Positions 1-6,712 of a stretch of DNA of 11,181 bases are shown piece after piece (within the stretch, counting starts at the first letter, position 1; the number at the start of each line of letters is the position of its first letter). A program made the position numbers and the translations under genes. Source of the stretch: RYN-433 sp036558265 (GTDB taxonomy: Bacteria > Planctomycetota > Phycisphaerae > Tepidisphaerales > Tepidisphaeraceae); the NCBI GenBank assembly GCA_036558265.1, contig DATBFY010000063.1:1-11181 (forward strand), written 5' to 3'. Under the pieces are notes generated by a model. The model searched no databases. It was not told the DNA's origin and saw nothing but the letters and a program-made list of their open reading frames with translations.

Positions 1-1612
1 CGAGCTGCCAGTAGCTCCAGATCTGGGCGGTGGAGAGGCCGGAGTTCTCCTGGTCCTTGAACTCGCGGAGGAAGGGGTGGAGGTTGCCCTTGGGATTGAA
101 ATCGAAATGGTAGGGGTTGTCGTTGGAGGAGACGGTCTTGATCAGCCGGCCGGGGAGCAAGCCGCGCGGGGTGAGCTGCTGGTTGTAGTTGTCGCTGTTG
201 ACGGCGGGGCCGGCGAACATGACGAGCGTGCCGCCCTGCTCGACGTAGCGTTTGAGCTGGTCGGCCTGGTTGGGGTTGACCTGCCCGACGTTGGTGAGGA
301 AGACGGCGCGGTAGTTGGAGAGGATCTTGTTCGCCAGTTCCAGCTCGCCGATGGGGGATTCGGGGGCGACGTAGCTGTCGGTCTTGCCGGAGGCGGCGGA
401 GCGCGGGTTGTCCGGGTCGATCTCCCTGGGGGGCGAGAGCGCAAGCTCCAAGTACGAGCCGGAGCCGGCGAGCGCGCCGATGCCGCGGTCGCCCTCGACG
501 ATCAGCACTTTCATCTCGGAGGCCACGTCCACGACGCGCCAGCGGGTGTTGTCGATCTTGAGGTGGTCGTCGCCGGCGAGTGTGACGGAGAAGACGCGCG
601 GGCCGCCCTCGGTGATCGTCTGGCCGGAGAGGGACTGCGGCTGGGTGTCGAGGTCGAGCTTGACCGGCCTGGCGTTGCCGACCGGCGATTCGTTCATCTT
701 CCACTGGACGACGGGATCGGGGCCGGCGCCGTAGCCTTTCAGATTGGCGACGAAGTCGGCGGAGAACTTGGTGGTGACCAGGTTGACGGCCGGCGCGACG
801 TCGAGGACGGCCTGATTCCACTGCCCGGGCTTGCCCAGCGCGAAGAGCGTCGGCTTGCCGAACTGCTGGGCGAGGAGTGGACCGGTTTCTTTGAGCGCCT
901 CGACCGACTTGCCGCCGGGCCCTTCGAACGCGCTGCGGGTGGCGTCGGTGAAGACGTAAAGGCGCTTGGTGGCGACCTTGTTCTCCTCCTGGGCGGTGCG
1001 GAGGGCGAGTTGAAGGGCGCCGTCGAGGTCGGTGGCGGCGGCGGTCTGCTCGATCCGGTCGATCGCGCCGCGCGCGGCCTGGAGGTCGTAGGTCGGCTTG
1101 GCGGTGGCGGCGTGCGGATCGACGCTGCGATCCTTGTCGATCGGCGCCGAGGCGGTGATGACCATCACCTCTTCGTTGCCGGCGGCGAGGTTGTCGATCA
1201 GGCGCTTGGCCATGATCTTGGCCTGGTCGAGGTGGGTGCGGGCATTCGGCCGGGTGACCTCGTAGCCCATTGAGTAGGAGTTATCGATGACGAAGACGTG
1301 GAGCGCCGTGCGCTGGCCGCCCAGCGCGGCAAGCGTACCGCTCTCGCAGCCCAGCGGTCGCGCCAGGGCCAGGCCCATCAGGAAGATCAGGAGGCAGCGG
1401 ATCGCCAGCAGCACCCACTGCTCGAATTTGAGCCGGCGGCGGTTCTTCCGCATGGCCTGGAGCAGGTACTCCATCGCCGCCCAGCGCACGACCTTGAATC
1501 GGCGGCGGTTGAGAATGTGGATGATGATCGGGATGGAGGCCAGCAGCGCGCCGGCGGCGGCGAACCAGGGGCTGACGAAGAAGGCGGCGAGGATGGACGG
1601 GGGTGACGTCAT
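1..1612 (-). CDS. BatA-like membrane-anchored VWA protein (partial, C-terminus off the left edge)
   Basis: The minus frame opens with ATG at 1612 and stays open for 537 codons to the window edge. Residues 13-38 hold a hydrophobic stretch followed by HILNRRRFK, and residues 66-86 hold a second one ending in ALARP. This double membrane anchor is the N-terminal BatA type. A VWA domain follows with a complete-looking MIDAS: D110-N-S112-Y-S114, T194 in TDLDGAL, and D223 in VFTDATRS. After about residue 370 there is a Rossmann-like segment (MKVLIVEGDRG, later QGGTLVMFAGP) like the glutamine-amidotransferase-like domain found in this family. A C-terminal membrane segment would be expected outside the window. 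The start is 21 bases after the DUF58 stop, so the two are probably co-transcribed. No clear Shine-Dalgarno is present. By family knowledge it should be a metal-binding partner of MoxR and DUF58; its target is unknown. Confidence 0.9.
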   Translation of the reverse strand, partial: MTSPPSILAAFFVSPWFAAAGALLASIPIIIHILNRRRFKVVRWAAMEYLLQAMRKNRRRLKFEQWVLLAIRCLLIFLMGLALARPLGCESGTLAALGGQRTALHVFVIDNSYSMGYEVTRPNARTHLDQAKIMAKRLIDNLAAGNEEVMVITASAPIDKDRSVDPHAATAKPTYDLQAARGAIDRIEQTAAATDLDGALQLALRTAQEENKVATKRLYVFTDATRSAFEGPGGKSVEALKETGPLLAQQFGKPTLFALGKPGQWNQAVLDVAPAVNLVTTKFSADFVANLKGYGAGPDPVVQWKMNESPVGNARPVKLDLDTQPQSLSGQTITEGGPRVFSVTLAGDDHLKIDNTRWRVVDVASEMKVLIVEGDRGIGALAGSGSYLELALSPPREIDPDNPRSAASGKTDSYVAPESPIGELELANKILSNYRAVFLTNVGQVNPNQADQLKRYVEQGGTLVMFAGPAVNSDNYNQQLTPRGLLPGRLIKTVSSNDNPYHFDFNPKGNLHPFLREFKDQENSGLSTAQIWSYWQL

Positions 1613-1633
1613 GTCAAATGTCAAAAGGCAAAT

Positions 1634-2566
1634 CTATTTGATCGTCGCGGCGCGCGTGGCGAGGAAGCCGCTCAGGGTCACGTCCAAGGGGTCGGCGGTG
1701 TTCATGCGGTGGTAATCGATGTTCATGCCGCGGCAGAGCTTTTTGAGCTGTTCGGTGAAGAGGTTGAGCTGTTCGAGGTAGCCCTCGCGCAGGGCGCGGG
1801 GCTCGGTCAATAGCTCGCCCATCTCCTCCATGCCCTTGAAGAGCGTGACGTCCTCGAAGGGGAACTCGATCTCCTGGGGGTCGAGGAGCTGGAAGACCAT
1901 CGTCTCGTGCCGCTTGTAGCGAAGGTGGCGCAGGCCCTTCTTGATCGACTCGATGTCATCGAAGAAATCGGAGAGGATCACGATCAGCGAGCGGTGGTTG
2001 AGCTTCTCGGCGAGCTGATCGAGGATCTTGCCGGTGTTGGTCTTTTTAAGCTTTGGGACGAGCGTGAGCTCGTGGGTGATGATCTTCCACTGACCGGGCG
2101 CGTTGGACGGCTTGAAGTATTTCTTGAGGTCATTGTCGAAGATCGCCAGGCCGGCCGAGTCCTGCTGCTGGATGGCCATGTAGGAGAGGCTGGCGGCGAT
2201 CGCGGTGGCGTGGTCGTACTTGGACCATTGCGTGCCGTCGCCGGCGTCGATGGAGGAGAAGCCCATCGACTCGGACGCGTCCACGACGCAAATCAGATGG
2301 AGGTTGGTCTCCTCGAGGTATTGCTTGAGGTAGATCTTGTCGGAGCGGCCGAAGACCTTCCAGTCCACGTGTCGGATGTCGTCACCGGCGACGTAGGGGC
2401 GATGCTGGGCGAACTCGACGCTGATGCCCTGGTAGGGGGAGCGGTGCATGCCGGTCATCAGGCCCTCGACGATCAGTCGGGCGCGCAGGTCCAGGGCGGA
2501 GATGCGCGCGAGGGTCTTGGGGTCGAGGTACTTGCGGTATTCGGCGGCGTGGGGGAGTTCGGGCAT
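1634..2566 (-). CDS. DUF58 domain protein, VWA-like partner of MoxR
   Basis: A 310-residue protein of normal family length. The DUF58 signature spans about residues 50-82: EFAQHRPYVAGDDIRHVDWK, then GRSDKIYLKQY. It is followed directly by a VWA-like MIDAS strand, VVDASESMG, with D96, S98 and S100. A later strand, VILSDFFDD, supplies further acidic residues. No membrane segment is visible, so this is a cytoplasmic form, unlike DUF58 proteins with N-terminal membrane helices. It lies between the 103-residue membrane protein and the BatA-like protein and reads in the same direction as the MoxR ATPase. MoxR-DUF58-VWA is a well-known conserved gene set. The leader immediately upstream is a heptanucleotide tandem array with no Shine-Dalgarno, which is unusual. 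Domain identity is very secure; the physiological target is not known. Confidence 0.95.
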   Translation of the reverse strand: MPELPHAAEYRKYLDPKTLARISALDLRARLIVEGLMTGMHRSPYQGISVEFAQHRPYVAGDDIRHVDWKVFGRSDKIYLKQYLEETNLHLICVVDASESMGFSSIDAGDGTQWSKYDHATAIAASLSYMAIQQQDSAGLAIFDNDLKKYFKPSNAPGQWKIITHELTLVPKLKKTNTGKILDQLAEKLNHRSLIVILSDFFDDIESIKKGLRHLRYKRHETMVFQLLDPQEIEFPFEDVTLFKGMEEMGELLTEPRALREGYLEQLNLFTEQLKKLCRGMNIDYHRMNTADPLDVTLSGFLATRAATIK

Positions 2567-2576
2567 GGATGAGCGT

Positions 2577-2611
2577 CAGTTGTTGGTTTTTGGTTCTCAG
2601 TTGTTGGTGTT
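2577..2611. repeat. Heptanucleotide tandem array, five units, in the leader of the DUF58 gene
   Basis: Five contiguous 7-base units fill 35 bases. On the plus strand they include CAGTTGT (twice, units 1 and 4), TGGTTTT, TGGTTCT and TGGTGTT, a degenerate YRGTTNT pattern. The array ends 10 bases before the DUF58 start codon, occupying most of the 60-base gap after the 103-residue gene. On the transcribed (minus) strand it gives an A/C-rich, G-poor leader. It resembles in form the heptameric short tandem repeats known from cyanobacteria. The same class of array occurs inside mutM at 4830-4864. Confidence 0.8.
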
Positions 2612-2626
2612 CGGCCTCTTTGTGCA

Positions 2627-2938
2627 TTACCGCTTGTCGACGATTGAGAGTGATACAATCATTGCTCCAGCCAGTCCTGCGACGAGCACGACGAATGCCA
2701 TCAGCAATTTTCGCAACGCGGGATTGGCCAAGCGATCCCGTGCCACGAGCGCAACCGACGCGATGAATCCAAGTCCGGCTCCAGCGGCAACGCAAAGCCA
2801 CATCGGCATACCCATGCGGCCGGATTCCTCGATGTCAAAGACCGCAAAGGCGAGTGCGTCGATGAACGTGCATGCCCCGACCTTGGCTACGGGGCCATCC
2901 GCACGATCGAACAGATATTGGTAAACCCTTTCTATCAT
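2627..2938 (-). CDS. Small membrane protein of unknown function (103 aa)
   Basis: I do not recognise this family. The frame starts at ATG 2938, with an in-frame TGA two codons further upstream, so this is the earliest ATG. Two clear membrane segments are visible: about residues 45-66 (PMWLCVAAGAGLGFIASVAL) and 79-100 (MAFVVLVAGLAGAMIVSLSI), separated by a short basic loop RDRLANPALRK. A weaker hydrophobic stretch lies at 22-34 (ACTFIDALAFAVF). The C-terminus is a short basic tail, DKR. The local base composition is lower in GC than in the neighbouring large genes. It sits inside the MoxR operon, 113 bases after the 54-residue gene and 60 bases before DUF58. Hydrophobic periodicity and the absence of a better frame support it as real, but no Shine-Dalgarno is visible. 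Confidence 0.6.
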   Translation of the reverse strand: MIERVYQYLFDRADGPVAKVGACTFIDALAFAVFDIEESGRMGMPMWLCVAAGAGLGFIASVALVARDRLANPALRKLLMAFVVLVAGLAGAMIVSLSIVDKR

Positions 2939-3051
2939 TCTGCGTCATCAACTGCGCTGCGTCCTTACGCGTCATCTTCACCACCACCGCCACGTTGCCG
3001 CCGGCCGACGACCCGCGGCATCGCGCCCCGACTGGACACGTGTGTCACGTT

Positions 3052-3216
3052 CTACAGGTCGTTCGGAAAGGCGACGATCGCGTTCACGTTCCATCCGCGG
3101 GGCAGCACGAGCGACTCCGGATGGGTGTTACGACAGCGCGAGCCGTCCGACATGTGGATCGTGAAGGGCTCGAACGGCTGACGATCTACGAATTCTCGGA
3201 GCTGTTCAGGGGTCAT
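3052..3216 (-). CDS. Small 'QPFEPFTIH'-type planctomycete protein (54 aa, possibly shortened by a TAG)
   Basis: A 54-codon frame starts with ATG at 3216, 13 bases after the MoxR stop, with GAAGG four bases upstream of the start. It begins MTPEQLREFVDRQPFEPFTI, followed by HMSDGSR and THPESLVL. This matches a small protein type that is frequent in planctomycetes, roughly 80-100 residues long, with a 'QPFxPFxIHLxDG...HPE' core and a C-terminal strand like 'HVTxxEP'. Function is unknown. The frame stops at TAG (3052-3054) after FPNDL. The codons after the stop read NVTHVSSRGAMPR and continue to a TAA at 2965, giving 83 sense codons in total, which resembles the family C-terminus. It may therefore be recently truncated, or simply a short form. 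Spacing suggests translational coupling to MoxR. Confidence 0.7.
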   Translation of the reverse strand: MTPEQLREFVDRQPFEPFTIHMSDGSRCRNTHPESLVLPRGWNVNAIVAFPNDL

Positions 3217-3220
3217 TGGA

Positions 3221-3225
3221 CCTTC
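3221..3225 (-). promoter_or_regulatory. Ribosome binding site for the 54-residue gene
   Basis: GAAGG on the minus strand lies 4 bases before ATG 3216, inside the 13-base gap after the MoxR stop. It fixes the start of a gene that would otherwise be easy to miss. The spacing is a little short. Confidence 0.45.
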
Positions 3226-3229
3226 GCCC

Positions 3230-4336
3230 TCACGCCGTCTTCGTCACCGGCTCATCCCGCATCACCTTCGCCGTCGTCCGGTCCAACTCGTCGAACTGCT
3301 GCCGCGGGATGAATTCGATCAGCCGCTTGATGATGTCATCGCTCTTGATGCCCTCGGCCTCGGCGTTGAAGTTGGTGACGATGCGGTGGCGAAGCACCGG
3401 GTGGGCGACCTGGCGGATGTCTTCGGTGCTCACGTGATAGCGGCCCTTCAACAGCGCCCGCGCCTTGCCCGCCAGCACCAGGTACTGGCTGGCGCGCGGC
3501 CCGGCGCCCCAGGCGACGTAGTCCTTGACGAAGGGCGGCACGCTGCCCTCGAGGATGCGCGTCTGCCGCGTGAGCTGCAATGCATAACGGATCACGTGAT
3601 CCGCCACCGGAACTTTGCGCACGATCTCCTGAAGCGCGATCACCTCTTCGCCCGACAGCACGTGCCCCAGCTCGACCTGGCGGCCGGCGGTGGTCAGGCG
3701 GACAATCTGGAATTCCTCGTCCTCGCTCGGATAGCCCACGTTGATCTTGAACTGGAAGCGGTCGAGCTGCGCCTCGGGCAGCGGGTAAGTGCCCTCCTGC
3801 TCGATCGGGTTCTGCGTCGCCAGCACGAAGAACGGCTGGGGTAGCCGGTGCAGCTTGCCGCCGGCGGTCACCTGGTGCTCCTGCATCGCCTCGAGCAGCG
3901 CGGCCTGGGTCTTAGGGGGCGTGCGGTTGATCTCGTCCGCCAGGATGACATTGGCGAAGATCGGCCCCCGGACGAAGCGCAGCACGCGCCCGCCCGTCGT
4001 CTTGTCCTCCTCGATCACCTCCGTGCCGGTGATGTCGCTGGGCATCAGGTCGGGGGTGAACTGAATGCGATTGAACGAGAGGCCCAGGGTGCGCGAGAGG
4101 GTCGAGATCAGCAGCGTCTTGGCCAGCCCGGGGACACCTTCGAGCATCGCGTGGCCGCGGCAGAAGAGCGCGATCAGCAGCTCTTCGATCACCGCCTCCT
4201 GGCCGACGATCACCTTCCCCAGCTCGGCCTTCATGTTGTGGTAGCCGCGCTGGAGCTTTTCGACGGCGGCGAGCTCTTCAGCGGCAAGGTTGGTTTCGGT
4301 GGGCTGGACGATTCCGATCGATGGATTCTGCGACAT
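3230..4336 (-). CDS. MoxR-family AAA+ ATPase
   Basis: A 368-residue AAA+ ATPase of the MoxR family. Walker A is GVPGLAKT (residues 67-74, with the lysine at 73). Walker B is VILADEINR (about 130-138), sensor 1 lies at VLATQNP (171-177), and the PEAQLDRF segment (187-194) contains the conserved arginine region. A helical lid follows, with the typical WGAGPRASQYL motif in the second half. The family couples ATP hydrolysis to remodelling or metal-cofactor insertion together with VWA-domain partners. Here those partners are the DUF58 and BatA-like genes downstream on the same strand. Start at ATG 4336 is supported by AGGAG nine bases upstream. It is the first gene of the operon and is divergent from mutM. 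The distinguishing oddity is that two small genes separate it from DUF58, which usually follows directly. Confidence 0.96.
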   Translation of the reverse strand: MSQNPSIGIVQPTETNLAAEELAAVEKLQRGYHNMKAELGKVIVGQEAVIEELLIALFCRGHAMLEGVPGLAKTLLISTLSRTLGLSFNRIQFTPDLMPSDITGTEVIEEDKTTGGRVLRFVRGPIFANVILADEINRTPPKTQAALLEAMQEHQVTAGGKLHRLPQPFFVLATQNPIEQEGTYPLPEAQLDRFQFKINVGYPSEDEEFQIVRLTTAGRQVELGHVLSGEEVIALQEIVRKVPVADHVIRYALQLTRQTRILEGSVPPFVKDYVAWGAGPRASQYLVLAGKARALLKGRYHVSTEDIRQVAHPVLRHRIVTNFNAEAEGIKSDDIIKRLIEFIPRQQFDELDRTTAKVMRDEPVTKTA

Positions 4337-4345
4337 GAAGGAAAA

Positions 4346-4350
4346 CTCCT
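4346..4350 (-). promoter_or_regulatory. Ribosome binding site of the MoxR gene
   Basis: AGGAG on the minus strand, nine bases before ATG 4336. It is the clearest Shine-Dalgarno in this window and confirms the MoxR start. Confidence 0.65.
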
Positions 4351-4531
4351 GCGGGTCTCTGATGCGCGCGGCTCAACTCGCCTCACGCACCACGGGATGC
4401 TACCCGATCCCTAACGGGGTGTTGTCCGTACCGACGTTGTGGGCGCGGTGGCCGCTCGGCCTTATGGTAGAGGATCCTAGGCCGCTCCACATCCCATGGA
4501 TGCGCCGTTTTGGTGAAAGTTGCACGCTGCG
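4351..4531. promoter_or_regulatory. Divergent intergenic region between MoxR operon and mutM
   Basis: About 180 bases separate the two divergent start regions, so promoters for both the MoxR operon and mutM should lie here. I see no convincing -35/-10 pair in either direction. An 8-base direct repeat, GGCCGCTC, occurs at 4450-4457 and 4480-4487, and a small palindrome AGGATCCT lies between the two copies. These could be operator elements or chance in GC-rich DNA. Confidence 0.4.
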
Positions 4532-5362
4532 ATGCCGGAGTTGCCTGAAGTCCAGACCGTCGTATCGACCTTACGCCCGCGGGTGACCGGAAGCCGCATT
4601 GCAACGGTGCGCCTCCACCGCACCGACATCGTCAATCCTGCGGGCGTCGATCTGCCCCCCCTGCTGCGCGGACGGACGATCACGGCCGTCGAGCGCCGGG
4701 CCAAGCGCATCGTCTTCACGCTCGACGACCGAGATCTATTCTACGTCCACCTGGGCATGACGGGGCAGTTGACCGTCGAACACGCCGACGCTCCCGTAAG
4801 GCCGCACACACATCTCGTGATGGCACTGGAGAAGCGAGGATCGAGAAGTGAGAAGCGAGAAGGGTTAGAGTTGCGATTTCGGGACCCGCGGCGGTTCGGT
4901 GGCGTGTTCTGGCTGGGCAGCCAGAGCCCGGATGACGGACTGGGGCCCGAGCCGCTGTCGCTGCGCCCCGGCAGGCTCGCCAATGCACTCGCCCGCACGC
5001 GCCGGGCGATCAAGGCGGCGCTGCTCGACCAGGCGTTGATCGCAGGGATCGGCAACATTTACGCCGACGAGGCGCTCTTCCTTGCCAGGATTCATCCGCT
5101 GACGGCGGCCAATACGCTGTCGCCGGAGCAGGTCGGCCGGCTGAACCGCGCGATCAAGCTCACACTTCGCCGCGCGATCCGGGCGCGCGGATCGACCCTC
5201 CGCGATTTCGTGGACGCCGACAACGCCCCGGGCGGATACCGCTCCAGGCACCAGGTGTATGATCGGGCGGGGGAAACGTGCCGTCGCTGCCGGACGGTCA
5301 TCGAGCGCATCGTCCTGACGGGACGATCGACCTGTTTTTGCCCGCGGTGCCAGCCTGCCTGA
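4532..5362 (+). CDS. mutM: Formamidopyrimidine-DNA glycosylase (Fpg/MutM)
   Basis: A 276-residue bifunctional DNA glycosylase/AP lyase that removes oxidised purines such as 8-oxoguanine. ATG 4532 is the true start because it puts the catalytic proline at position 2 (MPELPEVQ), with E3 and E6. A longer TTG start four codons upstream would bury the nucleophile. K58 (RRAKR) matches E. coli K57. M76 (HLGMTG), R120 and F122 (DPRRFG) match the M74/R109/F111 void-filling triad. The H2TH helices are at ALIAGIGNIYADEALF. The zinc finger is complete: C250, C253, C270, C273 (CX2CX16CX2C), with GRST before the third cysteine. The oddity is a loop of about 9 extra residues relative to E. coli between H94 and R120 (EKRGSRSEKREG), encoded by a heptanucleotide repeat. 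The key residues are all present, so activity is likely. No strong Shine-Dalgarno is seen. Confidence 0.97.
   Translation: MPELPEVQTVVSTLRPRVTGSRIATVRLHRTDIVNPAGVDLPPLLRGRTITAVERRAKRIVFTLDDRDLFYVHLGMTGQLTVEHADAPVRPHTHLVMALEKRGSRSEKREGLELRFRDPRRFGGVFWLGSQSPDDGLGPEPLSLRPGRLANALARTRRAIKAALLDQALIAGIGNIYADEALFLARIHPLTAANTLSPEQVGRLNRAIKLTLRRAIRARGSTLRDFVDADNAPGGYRSRHQVYDRAGETCRRCRTVIERIVLTGRSTCFCPRCQPA
4830..4864. repeat. Heptanucleotide tandem array, five units, inside mutM
   Basis: Five contiguous 7-base units: AGAAGCG (units 1 and 4), AGGATCG, AGAAGTG and AGAAGGG. Read on the minus strand they are CGCTTCT, CACTTCT and so on, which fits the same YRSTTNT class as the array at 2577-2611. The array is translated as the charged loop EKRGSRSEKREG of MutM (about residues 100-111). 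Three heptamers make 21 bases, which explains the seven-residue repeat EKRxSRS/EKRxG. Confidence 0.85.
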
Positions 5363-5385
5363 TGTCGCCAGTGTGAGATGCGCGA

Positions 5386-5426
5386 CGGCGCGCGGCGCAC
5401 GTTTGAACGTCGTGCGCCGCGCGTCG
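5386..5426. terminator. Strong hairpin between convergent genes, probable bidirectional terminator
   Basis: CGCGCGGCGCACG at 5389-5401 pairs perfectly with CGTGCGCCGCGCG at 5411-5423 around a 9-base loop (TTTGAACGT). One G-U and two more G-C pairs extend the stem to 16 base pairs (5386-5426). It lies 24 bases after the mutM stop and 18 bases beyond the stop of the opposing HAF-repeat gene. No T-tract follows on either strand, so it is not a classical intrinsic terminator. A stem this stable placed between convergent genes still suggests transcript-end formation or protection. Confidence 0.65.
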
Positions 5427-5443
5427 ACTTCCGCCGCGAACGC

Positions 5444-6556
5444 TTATGCAAGCAACTGGACCGCGTCGCCGAAGACCGAGTCCGCGCCGGTAACGGAGGA
5501 GGGCGCAGTCAAGGCGTCCGGCAGAGCCGACATCGGCATGGCGGCCGCATCGTCGCTCGGCGTCAGCAGGTAAACCTTCGCCGCATTCGACGCGTTGCGG
5601 CCACCGATCGCCAGGATCTGACCGCGCTGGTTGACCGCCAACGCGCTATCCAGGTGCGCGGGGTTGCCGGTTACCATCGTGTTCAGGTCGATCATTCCGG
5701 CGTCGGCCGTCCAGACGAACGCGCTGAGCTGCCCTGCGGCGTTGTTGGATTGGCCGACGACCACGCGCGCGTTGTTCAGGTCCAGGCCGAGGCTGAAGAC
5801 CCCACCCAGCGTGCCCAGGCCGGTCATTTGCCCGTCGGCGTAGAAGAATGCCTCCATCTGGCCTCTGTCGTTGCTCGCGCCACCCGCAACCTCACCCGCG
5901 TTGTTGATCGCCAGCCCGTTGCTGAATGGGATCGGCCCCGGCTGGCTGAGATATCCGAGGCTGGTCATTTGCCCGTCGGCATAAAGGAAGGCCGTGCCGA
6001 GGAAACCGCCTGCGGTTCCGGACTCGCCGACGACCTGTCCCGACCCGTTGATGTCGTTGGCGTCGCTGAAGCGCCCGCCGAGCGTCCCCAGAACCTGCGG
6101 CGTCCCGTCATGCCACAGGACGGCACGGGTGAAGCCGTCCGGATGGCGTGCCTGGCCGACCACGTCGCCGGAGTTGTTCAGGGCACGCGCTTCCGCGTTG
6201 GCGCCGCCGATGCCCGGCAGCTCGGTGTACTGGCCGTCTTTCCAATAGAACGCCTGATTCCCAGCACTGCCGACCACAGCGCCTGACGCGTTCAGGTCGA
6301 ATCCGACGGCGCCGGCCGGCGCGTTCACCGTGTCGATCGCGCCGGACTTGTGGCGCACGGCCGGTGCCTGCGTGCCGCCCGCGAACTGCTGCGCCAGCAC
6401 GGCGCCGTTGTCCGCCAGGCCGCCCTGCAGCAGCGCAGTGGGCGGCAGGCCCAGGTCCAATTCCGTCGCGGTGTAACCGGAAAGCAAACGCCGATCTTCG
6501 AGCGCTTCGAGCATGGCCAAGCGGCCGCCCGCGCGCCGAACCGTGGTGTGAAACAT
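5444..6556 (-). CDS. Exported HAF-repeat protein with planctomycete N-terminal tag
   Basis: A 370-residue protein. Residues 16-27, LEALEDRRLLSG, are the planctomycete 'LEPRRLLS'-type N-terminal tag of large exported proteins; a basic segment (TVRRAGGR) precedes it. The body is built of HAF-family extracellular repeats, each with an LGTLGG / FSxAxDIN / GxVVGxS pattern. Clear copies are at residues 155-178 (VLGTLGGRFSDANDINGSG), 197-224 and 246-270 (GLGTLGGVFSLGLDLNNAR). Degenerate copies occur near 84-97, 114-134 and 303-313. Repeat spacing of about 47 residues fits a beta-rich, propeller-like fold. There are no catalytic motifs and no C-terminal anchor that I recognise. The likely place is outside the cytoplasm; the role is unknown. 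The start ATG 6556 lacks a clear Shine-Dalgarno. The gene is monocistronic or follows the UDG fusion gene after a 156-base gap. Confidence 0.85.
   Translation of the reverse strand: MFHTTVRRAGGRLAMLEALEDRRLLSGYTATELDLGLPPTALLQGGLADNGAVLAQQFAGGTQAPAVRHKSGAIDTVNAPAGAVGFDLNASGAVVGSAGNQAFYWKDGQYTELPGIGGANAEARALNNSGDVVGQARHPDGFTRAVLWHDGTPQVLGTLGGRFSDANDINGSGQVVGESGTAGGFLGTAFLYADGQMTSLGYLSQPGPIPFSNGLAINNAGEVAGGASNDRGQMEAFFYADGQMTGLGTLGGVFSLGLDLNNARVVVGQSNNAAGQLSAFVWTADAGMIDLNTMVTGNPAHLDSALAVNQRGQILAIGGRNASNAAKVYLLTPSDDAAAMPMSALPDALTAPSSVTGADSVFGDAVQLLA
5822..5980. repeat. Two 18-base identical blocks within the HAF-repeat gene
   Basis: The block GGTCATTTGCCCGTCGGC occurs at 5822-5839 and again at 5963-5980, 141 bases (47 codons) apart. 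Both encode the same ADGQMT stretch of successive HAF repeats. The identity at DNA level suggests fairly recent duplication or gene conversion between repeats. Confidence 0.7.
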
Positions 6557-6712
6557 GCTGTACCCCAGTCCCTATGAAGGAGGAAGGTTTGCCGGGTCCG
6601 CACGACCGATCCATCGGCCGCCCCAGAATCGTCCCGGCGTTCGACGCAAGCTAACGGGCGCGAGAGGCGAACGCACGCGAAATCTCCCCGCGAATTCACG
6701 ATCAGCAGGAAT
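6557..6712. other. Intergenic gap between UDG-fusion stop and HAF-repeat start
   Basis: A 156-base gap between two minus-strand genes. Two EcoRI-type palindromes (GAATTC) lie 17 bases apart just after the UDG-fusion stop, and a few short imperfect stems are present, but I see no convincing terminator or promoter. A plus-strand AAGGAGG near 6577 has no gene behind it. Confidence 0.4.

Noticed and set aside
77..1273. Plus-strand open frame of 398 codons
   Set aside because: Antisense shadow of the BatA-like gene: it is rich in G, V, D and E without any motif, while the minus frame shows a membrane anchor and complete MIDAS.
2872..3312. Plus-strand frames over the gap between MoxR and the membrane gene
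   Set aside because: They run antisense to the 54-residue gene and into MoxR, with low-complexity S/P/R composition and no ribosome binding site.
4520..4531. Longer mutM start (TTG, four extra residues)
   Set aside because: MutM needs proline as the first residue after Met removal; only ATG 4532 allows this.
5378..6286. Plus-strand open frame of 302 codons
   Set aside because: Opposite the HAF-repeat gene and running out of the hairpin; no recognisable domain.
6570..6590. Plus-strand AAGGAGG resembling a ribosome binding site
   Set aside because: No open frame with coding character follows; the region is a gap between two minus-strand genes.
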